From NCBI GenBank assembly GCA_947453295.1, contig CANGGD010000002.1:1-53636 (forward strand): a stretch of DNA of 53,636 nucleotides, in the 5' to 3' direction. This document shows positions 21,769-31,255 of the stretch, in pieces; within the stretch, counting starts at the first letter, position 1, and each line of letters begins with the position of its first letter. The notes beneath the pieces are model-generated. The model did no database searches, had not been told where the DNA came from, and was given only the letters and a program-made list of their open reading frames with translations. This DNA is from Chitinophagaceae bacterium. GTDB taxonomy: Bacteria > Bacteroidota > Bacteroidia > Chitinophagales > Chitinophagaceae. The position numbers and the translations under genes are program-made.

Positions 21769-22110
21769 CTAATTTGAACTTGAACTTAATAATAAAATTT
21801 CATTTACCTGAATTTCAGTAAAATACTTTTTTATCCCTTGTTTATCTTGGTAATCCTTAGTAATTAATTTTCCCTCAATAACTACTTCAGAGCCTTTATT
21901 TAAGTATTTGCCTGCAATATCGGCAACCTTACCCCAAGCAACCAAATTGTGCCATTGAGTTTCTTTTACTTTTTCACCTTTATTGTTGGTATAAACCTCA
22001 TTTGTCGCAAGTGAAAACTTAACTAGCTTTTTTCCTGTTTCGGTTGTTTTAATTTCTGGATTTTTTCCTAGATTTCCGATTAACTGTACTTTGTTTCTTA
22101 ATGAATACAT
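21769..22110 (-). CDS. ssb: Single-stranded DNA-binding protein
   Basis: 113 aa OB-fold; LRNKVQLIGNLGKNPEIKTTETGKKLVKFSLATNE...TQWHNLVAWGKVADIAGKYLNKGSEVVIEGKL. Confidence 0.95.
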   Translation of the reverse strand: MYSLRNKVQLIGNLGKNPEIKTTETGKKLVKFSLATNEVYTNNKGEKVKETQWHNLVAWGKVADIAGKYLNKGSEVVIEGKLITKDYQDKQGIKKYFTEIQVNEILLLSSSSN

Positions 22111-22297
22111 GATTTAATTTTTTTAGTTTAATAAATAATATTTCAATAATTAACAGGCGCCTTGATAATTATGCAGCAAATATCATTGCTATAAAAAATC
22201 ATATTCGGTATTATTCATTTGTTTATGAAAAAAAACATTTGTAAATGATTAAAAAACGCAAAAATTTAAAAACATCATAAATAAATTAGCAATAAAA

Positions 22298-22660
22298 ATG
22301 TTAACAGAAACTAAGCATTGCCAATATTGTAACAAAGTAATAAAAGGAAGAAGCGATAAAAAGTTTTGCAATGACTACTGTAGAAATTATTTCAACAACA
22401 AGTTAAATGGCGTTAATAATAATAACATAAGAACAATCAATAATTATTTAGGAAAAAACAGAAGAATTTTAAATGAAGAACTATTACCTGAAGAACAAAT
22501 GAATAAAATAAAAAAAAGCAAATTGCTTGAGAAGGGCTTTAATTTTAAATTCTTCACAAATACAAAGAAAAATAAACAGGGATCAATTTATTATTTCTGT
22601 TATGACATTGGATATTTGTTACTAGATGAGAACTGGATGGTGGTTATTAGAGAAGAATAA
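22298..22660 (+). CDS. Hypothetical protein with N-terminal zinc-ribbon
   Basis: 120 aa; CQYCNKVIKGRSDKKFCNDYCRNYFNNK (C-x2-C ... C-x3-C). Confidence 0.65.
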   Translation: MLTETKHCQYCNKVIKGRSDKKFCNDYCRNYFNNKLNGVNNNNIRTINNYLGKNRRILNEELLPEEQMNKIKKSKLLEKGFNFKFFTNTKKNKQGSIYYFCYDIGYLLLDENWMVVIREE

Positions 22661-22663
22661 AAC

Positions 22664-23158
22664 CTATCTGCAAAATTTTGAAATTAATTTTTTATGTTGA
22701 GGGTATTTTTTAATTAAATCTTTTCTGTTTGCGAGCTCAAAATCATTAAAATCAAATCCCGGAGAAACGGTGCAGCCTACAAAAGAAAAACTGCTATTCT
22801 TTAAAGGCACACTAGCAAACCAACAGTTAGCGGGAACTACATATTGAAACAACTCGCCTTCTTTAAAGTTATTTCCAAGTTTAACGGTTTCCATTTCTCC
22901 ACTTTCATTTATGATATAAATTAAAAGCACACCTCCGCTATAAAAGTGCCAACACTCATCGCTTTTTATTTTATGAAATGCAGAGAAATCGCCCTTCTCT
23001 AATAAAAAATAAATAGAGGTTGACAGAAATCGCTTTCCCTTAAATCTTTTAGGAAGCCCACTTTTTTTTATTGATTCACTGCTTTTGTATGTCTCTTTGT
23101 ACCAACCACCTTCTGGGTGTGGCATCAAACTATAATAATCAATTAATTCGTTTTTCAT
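22664..23158 (-). CDS. Cupin domain-containing protein (DUF985-like)
   Basis: 164 aa; YYSLMPHPEGGWYKETYKS...STSIYFLLEKGDFSAFHKIKSDECWHFYSGGVLLIY...CTVSPGFDFNDFELA. Confidence 0.9.
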   Translation of the reverse strand: MKNELIDYYSLMPHPEGGWYKETYKSSESIKKSGLPKRFKGKRFLSTSIYFLLEKGDFSAFHKIKSDECWHFYSGGVLLIYIINESGEMETVKLGNNFKEGELFQYVVPANCWFASVPLKNSSFSFVGCTVSPGFDFNDFELANRKDLIKKYPQHKKLISKFCR

Positions 23159-23164
23159 ATTAAA

Positions 23165-23806
23165 CTATAAATCATCAAATTCATATACCGGATCAATTTT
23201 ATCACCAGGGCTCATTTCACAAACAGTTTTTATTATCCCATCATTTAATCCGTATACCCAACCATGAAGATGGGGTCTCAAATCGTTTTTCCATGCCTTT
23301 TGAATTACTGATGTTTTTGAAAGATTTAATATCTGTTCTTTTACATTTAATTCTACAAGTTTGTTGGTTTTATTTTCATCTGTTGTTTCTGATTCTATTT
23401 CTATTTGGTGAAACTTATATAAATCTTTAATGCTTCTCAACCAATTATTAATAATTCCTAAAGAGTGTTTGTCCATTGCTGCTTTTACACCCCCACAACC
23501 ATAATGACCACAAACAATAACATGCTTCACCTTTAAAAAATTAATTGCATATTCTAAAACACTATGTAAGTTAACATCGGTATCAATAACCAGGTTTGCA
23601 ATGTTTCTATGCACGAAAATTTCTCCGGGTTGAGTACCTGTAATTTTATCAGCAGGCACCCTACTGTCGCTGCATCCAATCCAAAGAAATTCAGGAGTTT
23701 GAATATGCGCTAATCTTGAAAAAAAATCAGGGTCTTTTTTTATTTCTTCGGTTGCCCATTCTTTATTTGCTGCTAATAATTTTTCGTATGAGTTAATGTT
23801 TTCCAT
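23165..23806 (-). CDS. can: Beta-carbonic anhydrase
   Basis: 213 aa; WIGCSDSRVPADKITGTQPGEIFVHRNIANLV, VIVCGHYGCGGVKAA. Confidence 0.96.
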   Translation of the reverse strand: MENINSYEKLLAANKEWATEEIKKDPDFFSRLAHIQTPEFLWIGCSDSRVPADKITGTQPGEIFVHRNIANLVIDTDVNLHSVLEYAINFLKVKHVIVCGHYGCGGVKAAMDKHSLGIINNWLRSIKDLYKFHQIEIESETTDENKTNKLVELNVKEQILNLSKTSVIQKAWKNDLRPHLHGWVYGLNDGIIKTVCEMSPGDKIDPVYEFDDL

Positions 23807-23815
23807 TTATTTATA

Positions 23816-24571
23816 TTAAATGTTAAGACCTCCACAAGCGCTAATTGTTTGACCTGTAACATAACTACTTAATTCGCTCGCTAAAAAAAGACACACATTA
23901 GCTATATCTTCTGCGCTAGCAAATTTTCCTAAAGGGATTGATGATTTATATTTATCAGCGCCTTCTCCATCTTTCAAATAGTTCGTCATATCTGTTTCTA
24001 CAAATCCAGGAGCTATTGCATTGCATCTAATGTTTCTGCTTCCTAATTCTTTAGCAACACTTTTGGTAAAACCAATTACTCCCGCTTTGCTTGCAGCATA
24101 ACTACTTTGTCCGGCGTTTCCCATTTCTCCAATAACGCTACTCATATTAATAATGCTGCCAGACTTTGCTTTCATCATTGGTTTGATAACTTGCTTCGTC
24201 ATATAAAAAACTCCATTAAGATTAACGTTTATCACCTCGTTCCACTGTTCGGGCGTCATTCTCAATAATAAATTATCTTTAGATATACCGGCATTATTTA
24301 CACAGATATCAATATTTCCAAACGCTGTAAGCACTTCGTTTACAAAAGTCTCGCAGGCATCGTAATCAGATGCATTACTTTGATACGCTTTGGCTTTTAC
24401 GCCCATACTTTCTAATTTTTCCACTAAAACAGTTGCTTTTTCTGCACTTTTTTCACTAACAAAACTAAAAGCAATGTTTGCGCCTTGTTCAGCAAATTTA
24501 AGAGCAACAGCTTCGCCAATTCCTCTTGATGCACCTGTAATAATTGCTACCTTTCCTTCCAAAAGTTTCAT
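23816..24571 (-). CDS. fabG: 3-oxoacyl-[acyl-carrier-protein] reductase
   Basis: SDR with TGASRGIG, NNAG, YAASKAG; C-term SSYVTGQTISACGGLNI. Confidence 0.95.
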   Translation of the reverse strand: MKLLEGKVAIITGASRGIGEAVALKFAEQGANIAFSFVSEKSAEKATVLVEKLESMGVKAKAYQSNASDYDACETFVNEVLTAFGNIDICVNNAGISKDNLLLRMTPEQWNEVINVNLNGVFYMTKQVIKPMMKAKSGSIINMSSVIGEMGNAGQSSYAASKAGVIGFTKSVAKELGSRNIRCNAIAPGFVETDMTNYLKDGEGADKYKSSIPLGKFASAEDIANVCLFLASELSSYVTGQTISACGGLNI

Positions 24572-24625
24572 ATAATATTAAGTTTGTTTTTTGCAAAAGT
24601 AGTATTGAACCACCATAAAAAATCA

Positions 24626-26140
24626 TTATTGTGATTTTATCATTTCCAAAATTTCATCAACAATTTTTCTATCGTTTGATAATCTTGGGATTTTGTGTTG
24701 CCCACCAAATTGATTTCTATTCTTAAGCCAAAAAGCAAAAGAGCCTTTTTCTAAAACAACGACTTTTGGTAAACTCAATGCTATGTCTTTATGTCGCTTT
24801 GCTTCATAGTCGCTATTAAATGATTTTAAGGCTTCATCTAATTCGAAAATAAATTGATTTAAATTATCCGGTTTCATTTCAAATTCAATTAACCACTCAT
24901 GAGCGCCATTATTATTGGAAGAAAAATAAACAGGAGCAACAGTATAATCTAATACCAATGAATCTGTTTTTTTTGAAGCAATCGCAATCGCATTATCGGT
25001 GTTATCAACAATTACCTCTTCTCCAAAAGCATTAATATAGTGTTTTAATCTTCCTGTTATTTTTATCTTATATGGATTTAGTGAACAAAATTGAATCGTG
25101 TCTCCAACCAAATAGCGCCAAAGGCCGCCATTGGTGCTAATAATTAGAGCATAGTTTTTACCAATGATAATTTTGTCAAGCCCAAAGGTTTTAGGAAATT
25201 TTTTTCCGTATTCCTCAATGGGCATAAACTCATAAAAAATCCCATGTTCTGTAAATAAAGTCATCCCCTCTTCATTAGCGTTTTCTTGTCCGGCAAAAAA
25301 GCCTTCGCTAGCATTATATATTTCAACATAATTAATAGGTGCTCCGATAATTTTTTCAAATTGTTCACGATATGGAACAAAAGAAACGCCACCATTTATA
25401 TAAAGTTCCAGATTAGGCCAAACCTCTTTAATTGATTTTTTTTGTTTGATTTCTAAAATTCTTTTAAGTAACAATAACGTCCAAGTGGGAACACCAGCAA
25501 TTGAGGTGACATTTTCATCTGAAGTAGCTAAAGCAAGCTTCTCTATTTTTTGTTCCCAATCATCAAGAAGCGCAACACTTAGTTGTGGAGTTCTAAGCCA
25601 ATGACCCCAAAAGGGTGTGTTTTGCATTAGAACGGCACTTAAATCACCATATTGAATGTCTTCATTATGATGATTAATTTGATGCGAACCTCCAACGACT
25701 AGGCCTTTTCCTGTTAAAAGGTCGCTATCGGGAAAGTTTTTATAATAACTTGATAACACATCTTTACTGGCTCTAAAATGATTTTCAACTAGACTTTCTT
25801 CACTAACAGGAATAAATTTGCTTTTATTGCTCGTGGTTCCGCTGCTTTTAGCAAACCATTTAATAGGCGTGTTCCAAAGTACGTTTTCTTCGCCATCAAG
25901 CATACTTTGTATGTAGGGTTGTATATCTTCATATTCGTGAACAGGCACCTTTGATTTAAATGCTTTGACGGAAAAAAGTTTTTCAAATTCGTATTTTTTT
26001 CCAAAAACGGTATATTGAGCGGCTGTAACTAAATTTTGAAGTACCTCTCTTTGTTTTTCAACTGGATGGTTTGTCCAATTTTTAATTTGCCATATACGCG
26101 AGCGGGCAATTTTAGATATTGTAGCGGAGAGCAACTTCAT
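24626..26140 (-). CDS. GH3 auxin-responsive promoter family protein (acyl-adenylate-forming enzyme)
   Basis: 504 aa; KWFAKSSGTTSNKSKFIPVS, NYVEIYNASEGFFAGQ, YALIISTNGGLWRYLVGDTIQF. Confidence 0.9.
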   Translation of the reverse strand: MKLLSATISKIARSRIWQIKNWTNHPVEKQREVLQNLVTAAQYTVFGKKYEFEKLFSVKAFKSKVPVHEYEDIQPYIQSMLDGEENVLWNTPIKWFAKSSGTTSNKSKFIPVSEESLVENHFRASKDVLSSYYKNFPDSDLLTGKGLVVGGSHQINHHNEDIQYGDLSAVLMQNTPFWGHWLRTPQLSVALLDDWEQKIEKLALATSDENVTSIAGVPTWTLLLLKRILEIKQKKSIKEVWPNLELYINGGVSFVPYREQFEKIIGAPINYVEIYNASEGFFAGQENANEEGMTLFTEHGIFYEFMPIEEYGKKFPKTFGLDKIIIGKNYALIISTNGGLWRYLVGDTIQFCSLNPYKIKITGRLKHYINAFGEEVIVDNTDNAIAIASKKTDSLVLDYTVAPVYFSSNNNGAHEWLIEFEMKPDNLNQFIFELDEALKSFNSDYEAKRHKDIALSLPKVVVLEKGSFAFWLKNRNQFGGQHKIPRLSNDRKIVDEILEMIKSQ

Positions 26141-26161
26141 TAATGAAAGATAACGAAATTC

Positions 26162-26932
26162 TTATAAACTTTCTCTTGCTTGGTCGTGCAAATAATCTTT
26201 CCTTTTTAATTCAAAATTCTTACCTAAATATAATCTTCTTACCTGTTCATCACTTGATAATTCCTCAGCTGTTCCATGTTTGAAAATTTTTCCATCGATT
26301 AATAAATAAGCTCTGTCACAAATAGAGAGAGTTTCATTTACATTATGATCTGTAATCAAAATGCCAATATTTTTAAGTTTCAGCTTGGCAATAATTTCTT
26401 GAATATCTTCAACAGCAATAGGATCAACACCGGCAAAGGGTTCATCCAATAAAATAAATTTTGGGTTTACGGCTAACGCTCTAGCAATTTCTGTTCTTCT
26501 TCGCTCTCCTCCACTTAAAGAGTCTCCTATGTTTTTTCGTACTTTTTGTAATCTAAATTCATTGAGTAGGGATTCTAGTTTTTCAAGCTGTTCGTTTTTC
26601 TTTAAATCCGTCATTTCAAGAACAGCAAGAATATTATTTTCAACACTTAGTTTTCTAAAAACGCTTGCCTCTTGAGGTAGATATCCAATGCCCATTTGAG
26701 CTCGCTTATACATGGGAAGTTTTGTAATGTTTAAATCATTCAAAAAAACATCACCCTCATCTGGTCTAATTAATCCAACCACTTGATAAAAAGAAGTTGT
26801 TTTTCCAGCTCCATTTGGACCCAATAAGCCTACAATTTCACCTTGGGTAACTTCAAAAGAAACATTATTTACAACAACCCTGTTATTATATTTTTTTAGA
26901 AGACCTTTTGTATAAATAGTTAGTTTTTTCAT
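26162..26932 (-). CDS. lptB: LPS export ABC transporter ATP-binding protein
   Basis: [62 protein letters not shown]; likely Met at 26932. Confidence 0.95.
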   Translation of the reverse strand: MKKLTIYTKGLLKKYNNRVVVNNVSFEVTQGEIVGLLGPNGAGKTTSFYQVVGLIRPDEGDVFLNDLNITKLPMYKRAQMGIGYLPQEASVFRKLSVENNILAVLEMTDLKKNEQLEKLESLLNEFRLQKVRKNIGDSLSGGERRRTEIARALAVNPKFILLDEPFAGVDPIAVEDIQEIIAKLKLKNIGILITDHNVNETLSICDRAYLLIDGKIFKHGTAEELSSDEQVRRLYLGKNFELKRKDYLHDQARESL

Positions 26933-27009
26933 ATGCAATAACAAAAATAATTGAAGTTAAGAACTATAATGATTTTAAATGGATTTATCTTTGCAATGAA
27001 TAATTAACA

Positions 27010-27963
27010 ATGAAAGTAACAGATCACATCAGCCAATCAACTAAAACCTTGATCTCTTTTGAAATTCTACCCCCATTAAAAGGTAAAGGAATTCAGTCGT
27101 TATATACACATCTTGATCCCTTAATGGAGTTCAAGCCTTCATTTATTAATGTTACCTATCATAGAAGTGAGCATATATTTAAAAAAAGGGCTGATGGAAG
27201 TTTTGAAAAGGTGGTAATTAGAAAACGCCCAGGGACAGAGTCAATATGTGCATCAATAATGAACAAATACAATGTAGATACTGTGCCACATTTGATTTGT
27301 GGAGGATTTGGAATAAATGAAACAGAAGACGCATTGATAAATTTGAATTATTTAGGGATAGACAATGTATTGGTATTAAGAGGTGATGCCGCAAAAAACG
27401 AAAGTGCCTTTGAACCAGAACCAGGAGGGCATAAATACGCTATTGATTTATTAAAACAGGTAACCAATTTAAACGCAGGTTTATACTTGGAAGAGGATTT
27501 AAAAAACACAAGCAAAACAAAATTTTGTATAGGAGTTGCGGGCTATCCTGAAAAGCATTTTGAAGCACCAAATATGGATGCAGATTTAAAACACTTAAAA
27601 GCAAAAGTTGATGCAGGTGCTGATTATATAATTACACAAATGTTTTTTAATAACGAAAAATACTTCTCATTTGTTAGCGCTTGCAGAGAAATTGGAATTA
27701 ATGTTCCAATTATTCCGGGATTAAAGCCGATTTACAGCAAAAAGCAACTAACAATATTGCCTAAAACCTTTCATATAGACCTTCCAATATCGCTTTCAGA
27801 AGCAGTTATTTCTTGTAAATCTGATGAAGATGTAGAAAAGGTTGGACAAGAATGGCTGTTAGAACAATCAAAAGAATTAAAAAAGGCCGGAGTGCCAGTA
27901 TTACATTATTACACACTTGGAAGACCACAATTAGTGGCTAATGTTGTAAAAGAATTGGTTTAG
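27010..27963 (+). CDS. metF: Methylenetetrahydrofolate reductase
   Basis: 317 aa; SFEILPPLKGKG, VLVLRGDA, GAGADYIITQMFF-like GADYIITQMFFNNEKY, PIIPGLKPI. Confidence 0.95.
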   Translation: MKVTDHISQSTKTLISFEILPPLKGKGIQSLYTHLDPLMEFKPSFINVTYHRSEHIFKKRADGSFEKVVIRKRPGTESICASIMNKYNVDTVPHLICGGFGINETEDALINLNYLGIDNVLVLRGDAAKNESAFEPEPGGHKYAIDLLKQVTNLNAGLYLEEDLKNTSKTKFCIGVAGYPEKHFEAPNMDADLKHLKAKVDAGADYIITQMFFNNEKYFSFVSACREIGINVPIIPGLKPIYSKKQLTILPKTFHIDLPISLSEAVISCKSDEDVEKVGQEWLLEQSKELKKAGVPVLHYYTLGRPQLVANVVKELV

Positions 27964-28017
27964 TGGTATAATATAAATTGGGTTTGTGCGTTTATGTTTT
28001 GAAATAAACCGAACCCT

Positions 28018-28347
28018 ATGCCAAAGAAATCACAACTACAAGAAATTATTATTGTTTCTAATTCAACGTTTACGAATAGACAGTATATAGAAAGTAATTC
28101 TACATCAAAAAACAATCAACAACAAACAAGTGGGGATACTTTAAAACAAGCTTGTTGGAATGGCCTCCTTAAGGAAATGTTGCCAGAATTGTTTATAAAT
28201 CACACATCAGCAAGTCATTTGTTTTTATGGCAAATGAGAGAGTGCAAAAACGTTTTCACGCTAGAGTTGGCAGAAAGTCCATGTGATTTAGAGTTTTCTA
28301 CATCTATAGATCCTTATTGTTTTATGGAATTACAACATTTTAATTAA
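28018..28347 (+). CDS. Hypothetical protein
   Basis: 109 aa ORF with its own strong terminator; no family recognised. Confidence 0.6.
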   Translation: MPKKSQLQEIIIVSNSTFTNRQYIESNSTSKNNQQQTSGDTLKQACWNGLLKEMLPELFINHTSASHLFLWQMRECKNVFTLELAESPCDLEFSTSIDPYCFMELQHFN

Positions 28348-28364
28348 AGAAAAAAAACAGAAAC

Positions 28365-28398
28365 AAAAACCCCCACCATTTAAATGGTGGGGGTTTTT
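28365..28398 (+). terminator. Strong Rho-independent terminator (34-bp perfect palindrome)
   Basis: AAAAACCCCCACCATTTAAATGGTGGGGGTTTTT, 18 bp after the 28347 stop. Confidence 0.9.
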
Positions 28399-28561
28399 AG
28401 TTTTAAAAATCGAAATCAACTTATTAGGTTTCTTAGGAGTAGGATTAAATTATAGTAGGATTATTGGATTTTTTAATTCTTTCATGAAAATAATTGTCTT
28501 TTTAACTAATTGTAATCATCAAATCAAATAACAATAAAAATTGGGTTTTTACACTTGCTTA

Positions 28562-28583
28562 TTATAAGTATTCATACTTATAA
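28562..28583. promoter_or_regulatory. Inverted repeat, candidate operator upstream of paa operon
   Basis: TTATAAGTAT-TC-ATACTTATAA, perfect 10-bp arms. Confidence 0.5.
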
Positions 28584-28585
28584 CC

Positions 28586-28613
28586 TAAAATACTAACAAT
28601 TGTTAGTATTTTA
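28586..28613. promoter_or_regulatory. 28-bp perfect palindrome, candidate TetR/PaaR-type operator upstream of paaA
   Basis: TAAAATACTAACAATTGTTAGTATTTTA, followed by a TAnnTTTG-like -7 element (TATATTTG, 28627-28634). Confidence 0.6.
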
Positions 28614-28652
28614 AAAAAGATATTATTATATTTGAGTTCTAAAAAATGCAAT

Positions 28653-29600
28653 ATGTTTTTACAAGAAGCCGAAAAAACTTTTCAGGAAAAAATAGATAGT
28701 GAAATAAAAATTGAACCCAAAGACTGGATGCCAGAAGCATTTAGAAAAACAAATCTTCGCCAAATTAGTCAGCACGCTCACAGTGAAATTGTCGGCATGC
28801 TACCAGAAGGAAACTGGATAAGTAGAGCACCTTCTTTAAAAAGAAAAGCAATTTTAATAGCAAAAGTACAAGATGAAGCTGGCCATGGTTTGTATTTATA
28901 TTCTGCCGCAGAAACATTGGGTATGAGTAGAGAACAAATGGTTGCAGATCTTAATAGTGGTAAAGCAAAGTACTCCTCAATTTTTAATTATCCTACACTA
29001 ACGTGGGCGGATATGGGAGCAGTTGGATGGCTGGTAGACGGTGCAGCAATCTTAAACCAAGTTATGCTTTGCAGAACATCTTATGGCCCTTATGCTAGAG
29101 CTATGGTTAGAATATGTAAAGAAGAAAGCTTTCATCAAAGACAAGGCTTTGAAATATTATTAATATTAAGCAAAGGATCAAAAGCGCAAAGAGAAATGTG
29201 CCAAGACGCAATTAATCGTTGGTGGTGGCCGAGCCTAATGATGTTTGGACCAAAAGATAGCGAGAGTACAAATAGCGATCAAAGTATAAAATGGAAAATA
29301 AAACGTAAAACCAACGACGAACTAAGACAGCAATTTGTTGATATGATAGCGGAACAAATAAAATTATTAGGTATGACGCTGCCTGATAAAGATTTAAAGT
29401 GGAACGACAAAACAAAACACTATGATTTTGGAGAAATTAATTGGGATGAATTTTGGAATGTAGTTAAAGGAAATGGCCCATGCAATAAAGACCGCTTAAT
29501 AGCAAGAAACAAAGCGCATGATGAAGGTGCTTGGGTAAGAGAAGCAGCAATTGCATTTGCAGAAAAAAGAAAATCTAATATCAATACTAAAGCAGCATAA
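28653..29600 (+). CDS. paaA: 1,2-phenylacetyl-CoA epoxidase subunit A
   Basis: [68 protein letters not shown]. The ORF track uses TTG 28632; ATG 28653 is preferred because the TTG overlaps the putative -7 box. Confidence 0.95.
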   Translation: MFLQEAEKTFQEKIDSEIKIEPKDWMPEAFRKTNLRQISQHAHSEIVGMLPEGNWISRAPSLKRKAILIAKVQDEAGHGLYLYSAAETLGMSREQMVADLNSGKAKYSSIFNYPTLTWADMGAVGWLVDGAAILNQVMLCRTSYGPYARAMVRICKEESFHQRQGFEILLILSKGSKAQREMCQDAINRWWWPSLMMFGPKDSESTNSDQSIKWKIKRKTNDELRQQFVDMIAEQIKLLGMTLPDKDLKWNDKTKHYDFGEINWDEFWNVVKGNGPCNKDRLIARNKAHDEGAWVREAAIAFAEKRKSNINTKAA

Positions 29601-29601
29601 C

Positions 29602-29967
29602 ATGAATATAAAAATCACAAAATATTATTATGGAGATATTCCGGAAGAAACAACATCATCTCCATCTTCCAAACCTAATACTGTTGATTTAGGCTGGCCC
29701 CTATGGGAGGTTTTTATTAGAAGTAAACAAGGCCTTGATCACAAACACGCAGGCAGCTTGCATGCAGCGGATGCCGCAATGGCAATTGAAAACGCAAGAG
29801 ATGTGTACACGAGAAGACAAGAAGGAATAAGTATTTGGGTAATAGAAAGCAAACATATTCATGCAAGCAATCCAGATGATGCAACAATGTTCTATGAACC
29901 ATCAGCAGATAAAATTTATCGTCACCCAACGTTTTATGATTTGCCTGATGAAATAAAACACATGTGA
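29602..29967 (+). CDS. paaB: 1,2-phenylacetyl-CoA epoxidase subunit B
   Basis: WPLWEVFIRSKQGLDHKHAGSLHAADAAMAIENARDVYTRRQEGISIWVIES; ATG at 29602. Confidence 0.95.
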   Translation: MNIKITKYYYGDIPEETTSSPSSKPNTVDLGWPLWEVFIRSKQGLDHKHAGSLHAADAAMAIENARDVYTRRQEGISIWVIESKHIHASNPDDATMFYEPSADKIYRHPTFYDLPDEIKHM

Positions 29968-29985
29968 TAAAACTTAAAGAATAAA

Positions 29986-30729
29986 ATGATTAACCAAAAA
30001 ACAATTAATGCAACATTGCATTTGGCAGACACCACATTGATTCTTGCTCAAAAAAATAGCGAATGGTGTGCCCATGGTCCTATATTAGAACAAGATATAG
30101 CAATTACTAACATAACGTTAGACCTTATTGGACAATCAAGAATGTTTTATCAATACGCAGCGGAGTTAATTAATGAAGTAGAAAATAAAAACGAAACAGA
30201 AGACACCCTTGCCTATTTCAGAAGTGAAAGAGAATTTAAAAACTTCTTAATTGCAGAACTACCAAATGGAGATTGGGCTCAAACGATACTAAGACAATTC
30301 TTTTTCAGTTGCTTTCATCAATTATTATTTGAAAAACTACAGCATATAGAAGACAAACAAATATCTGCTATTGCTGTTAAGTCATTAAAAGAAATTAATT
30401 ATCATGTAAAATGGAGCAGCGAATGGGTAATAAGATTAGGTGATGGCACATTAGAAAGTCATAGTAGAATGGTTAAGGCAATTGAAATACTTTGGCCATA
30501 TACCGGCGAGTTTTTTAATGCTGAAGAAAATGATTTAATAGAAGTAAAAAAAATAAAATCAAACTGGATACAAAAAATTGAAGCTGTTTTTTTTGAAGCT
30601 AATTTATTAATTCCGGGAAATGTATTTATGCAAACAGGAGGCAAACAAGGGATTCATACAGAACATCTTGGTTATATTTTAACTGAAATGCAATCTCTGC
30701 AAAGAGCCTATCCAGGGTTAGAATGGTAA
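29986..30729 (+). CDS. paaC: Phenylacetyl-CoA epoxidase subunit C
   Basis: LADTTLILAQKNSEWCAHGPILEQDIAITNITLDLIGQSRMFYQYAAEL...RLGDGTLESHSRM...GGKQGIHTEHLGYILTEMQ. Confidence 0.95.
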   Translation: MINQKTINATLHLADTTLILAQKNSEWCAHGPILEQDIAITNITLDLIGQSRMFYQYAAELINEVENKNETEDTLAYFRSEREFKNFLIAELPNGDWAQTILRQFFFSCFHQLLFEKLQHIEDKQISAIAVKSLKEINYHVKWSSEWVIRLGDGTLESHSRMVKAIEILWPYTGEFFNAEENDLIEVKKIKSNWIQKIEAVFFEANLLIPGNVFMQTGGKQGIHTEHLGYILTEMQSLQRAYPGLEW

Positions 30730-30739
30730 AATATATAAA

Positions 30740-31234
30740 TTGATAAATCCCAAAGACCATATATACTCGATCTTAGAAAAAATTTTTGACCCAGAAATTC
30801 CTGTGCTAACAATTATTGATTTAGGTATAGTGAGAGATGTTATTATTATTGACGAGCAAACGATTGAAATAGTAATCACCCCTACTTATTCTGGTTGTCC
30901 TGCCATGGATGTAATTTCTTTTGAAATAAAATTAGCTCTTTTAGAAAGTGGATATAAAAATATAAAAGTAACATATACCTTATCACCAGCATGGACAACC
31001 GATTGGATGAGCGAATCAGGCAAAAGAAAATTATTAGAATATGGGATCGCTCCTCCGAAAAAAAATTCTTCAAGAGTAAATAAAATGCTGTTTGAAGAGG
31101 AAACAAATGTTTCTTGCCCTCAATGTAACTCATCCAACACAAATCAATTAAGCGAATTTGGATCCACTGCTTGTAAGTCATTATACAAATGCAACGATTG
31201 TAATGAAGTGTTCGATTATTTTAAATGTCACTAA
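30740..31234 (+). CDS. paaD: Phenylacetate-CoA oxygenase subunit PaaD (PaaJ, MIP18-like)
   Basis: FDPEIPVLTIIDLGIVRDV...TPTYSGCPAMDVI...SCPQCNSSNTNQLSEFGSTACKSLYKCNDC; TTG start. Confidence 0.93.
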   Translation: MINPKDHIYSILEKIFDPEIPVLTIIDLGIVRDVIIIDEQTIEIVITPTYSGCPAMDVISFEIKLALLESGYKNIKVTYTLSPAWTTDWMSESGKRKLLEYGIAPPKKNSSRVNKMLFEEETNVSCPQCNSSNTNQLSEFGSTACKSLYKCNDCNEVFDYFKCH

Positions 31235-31255
31235 AAAATTTTAATACCAAAAAAC

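Noticed and set aside
28456-28476. TAGGATTATTGGATTTTTTAA resembling the conserved part of the 57-nt repeat
   Set aside because: Too short and AT-rich, without the GC hairpin; probably coincidence.
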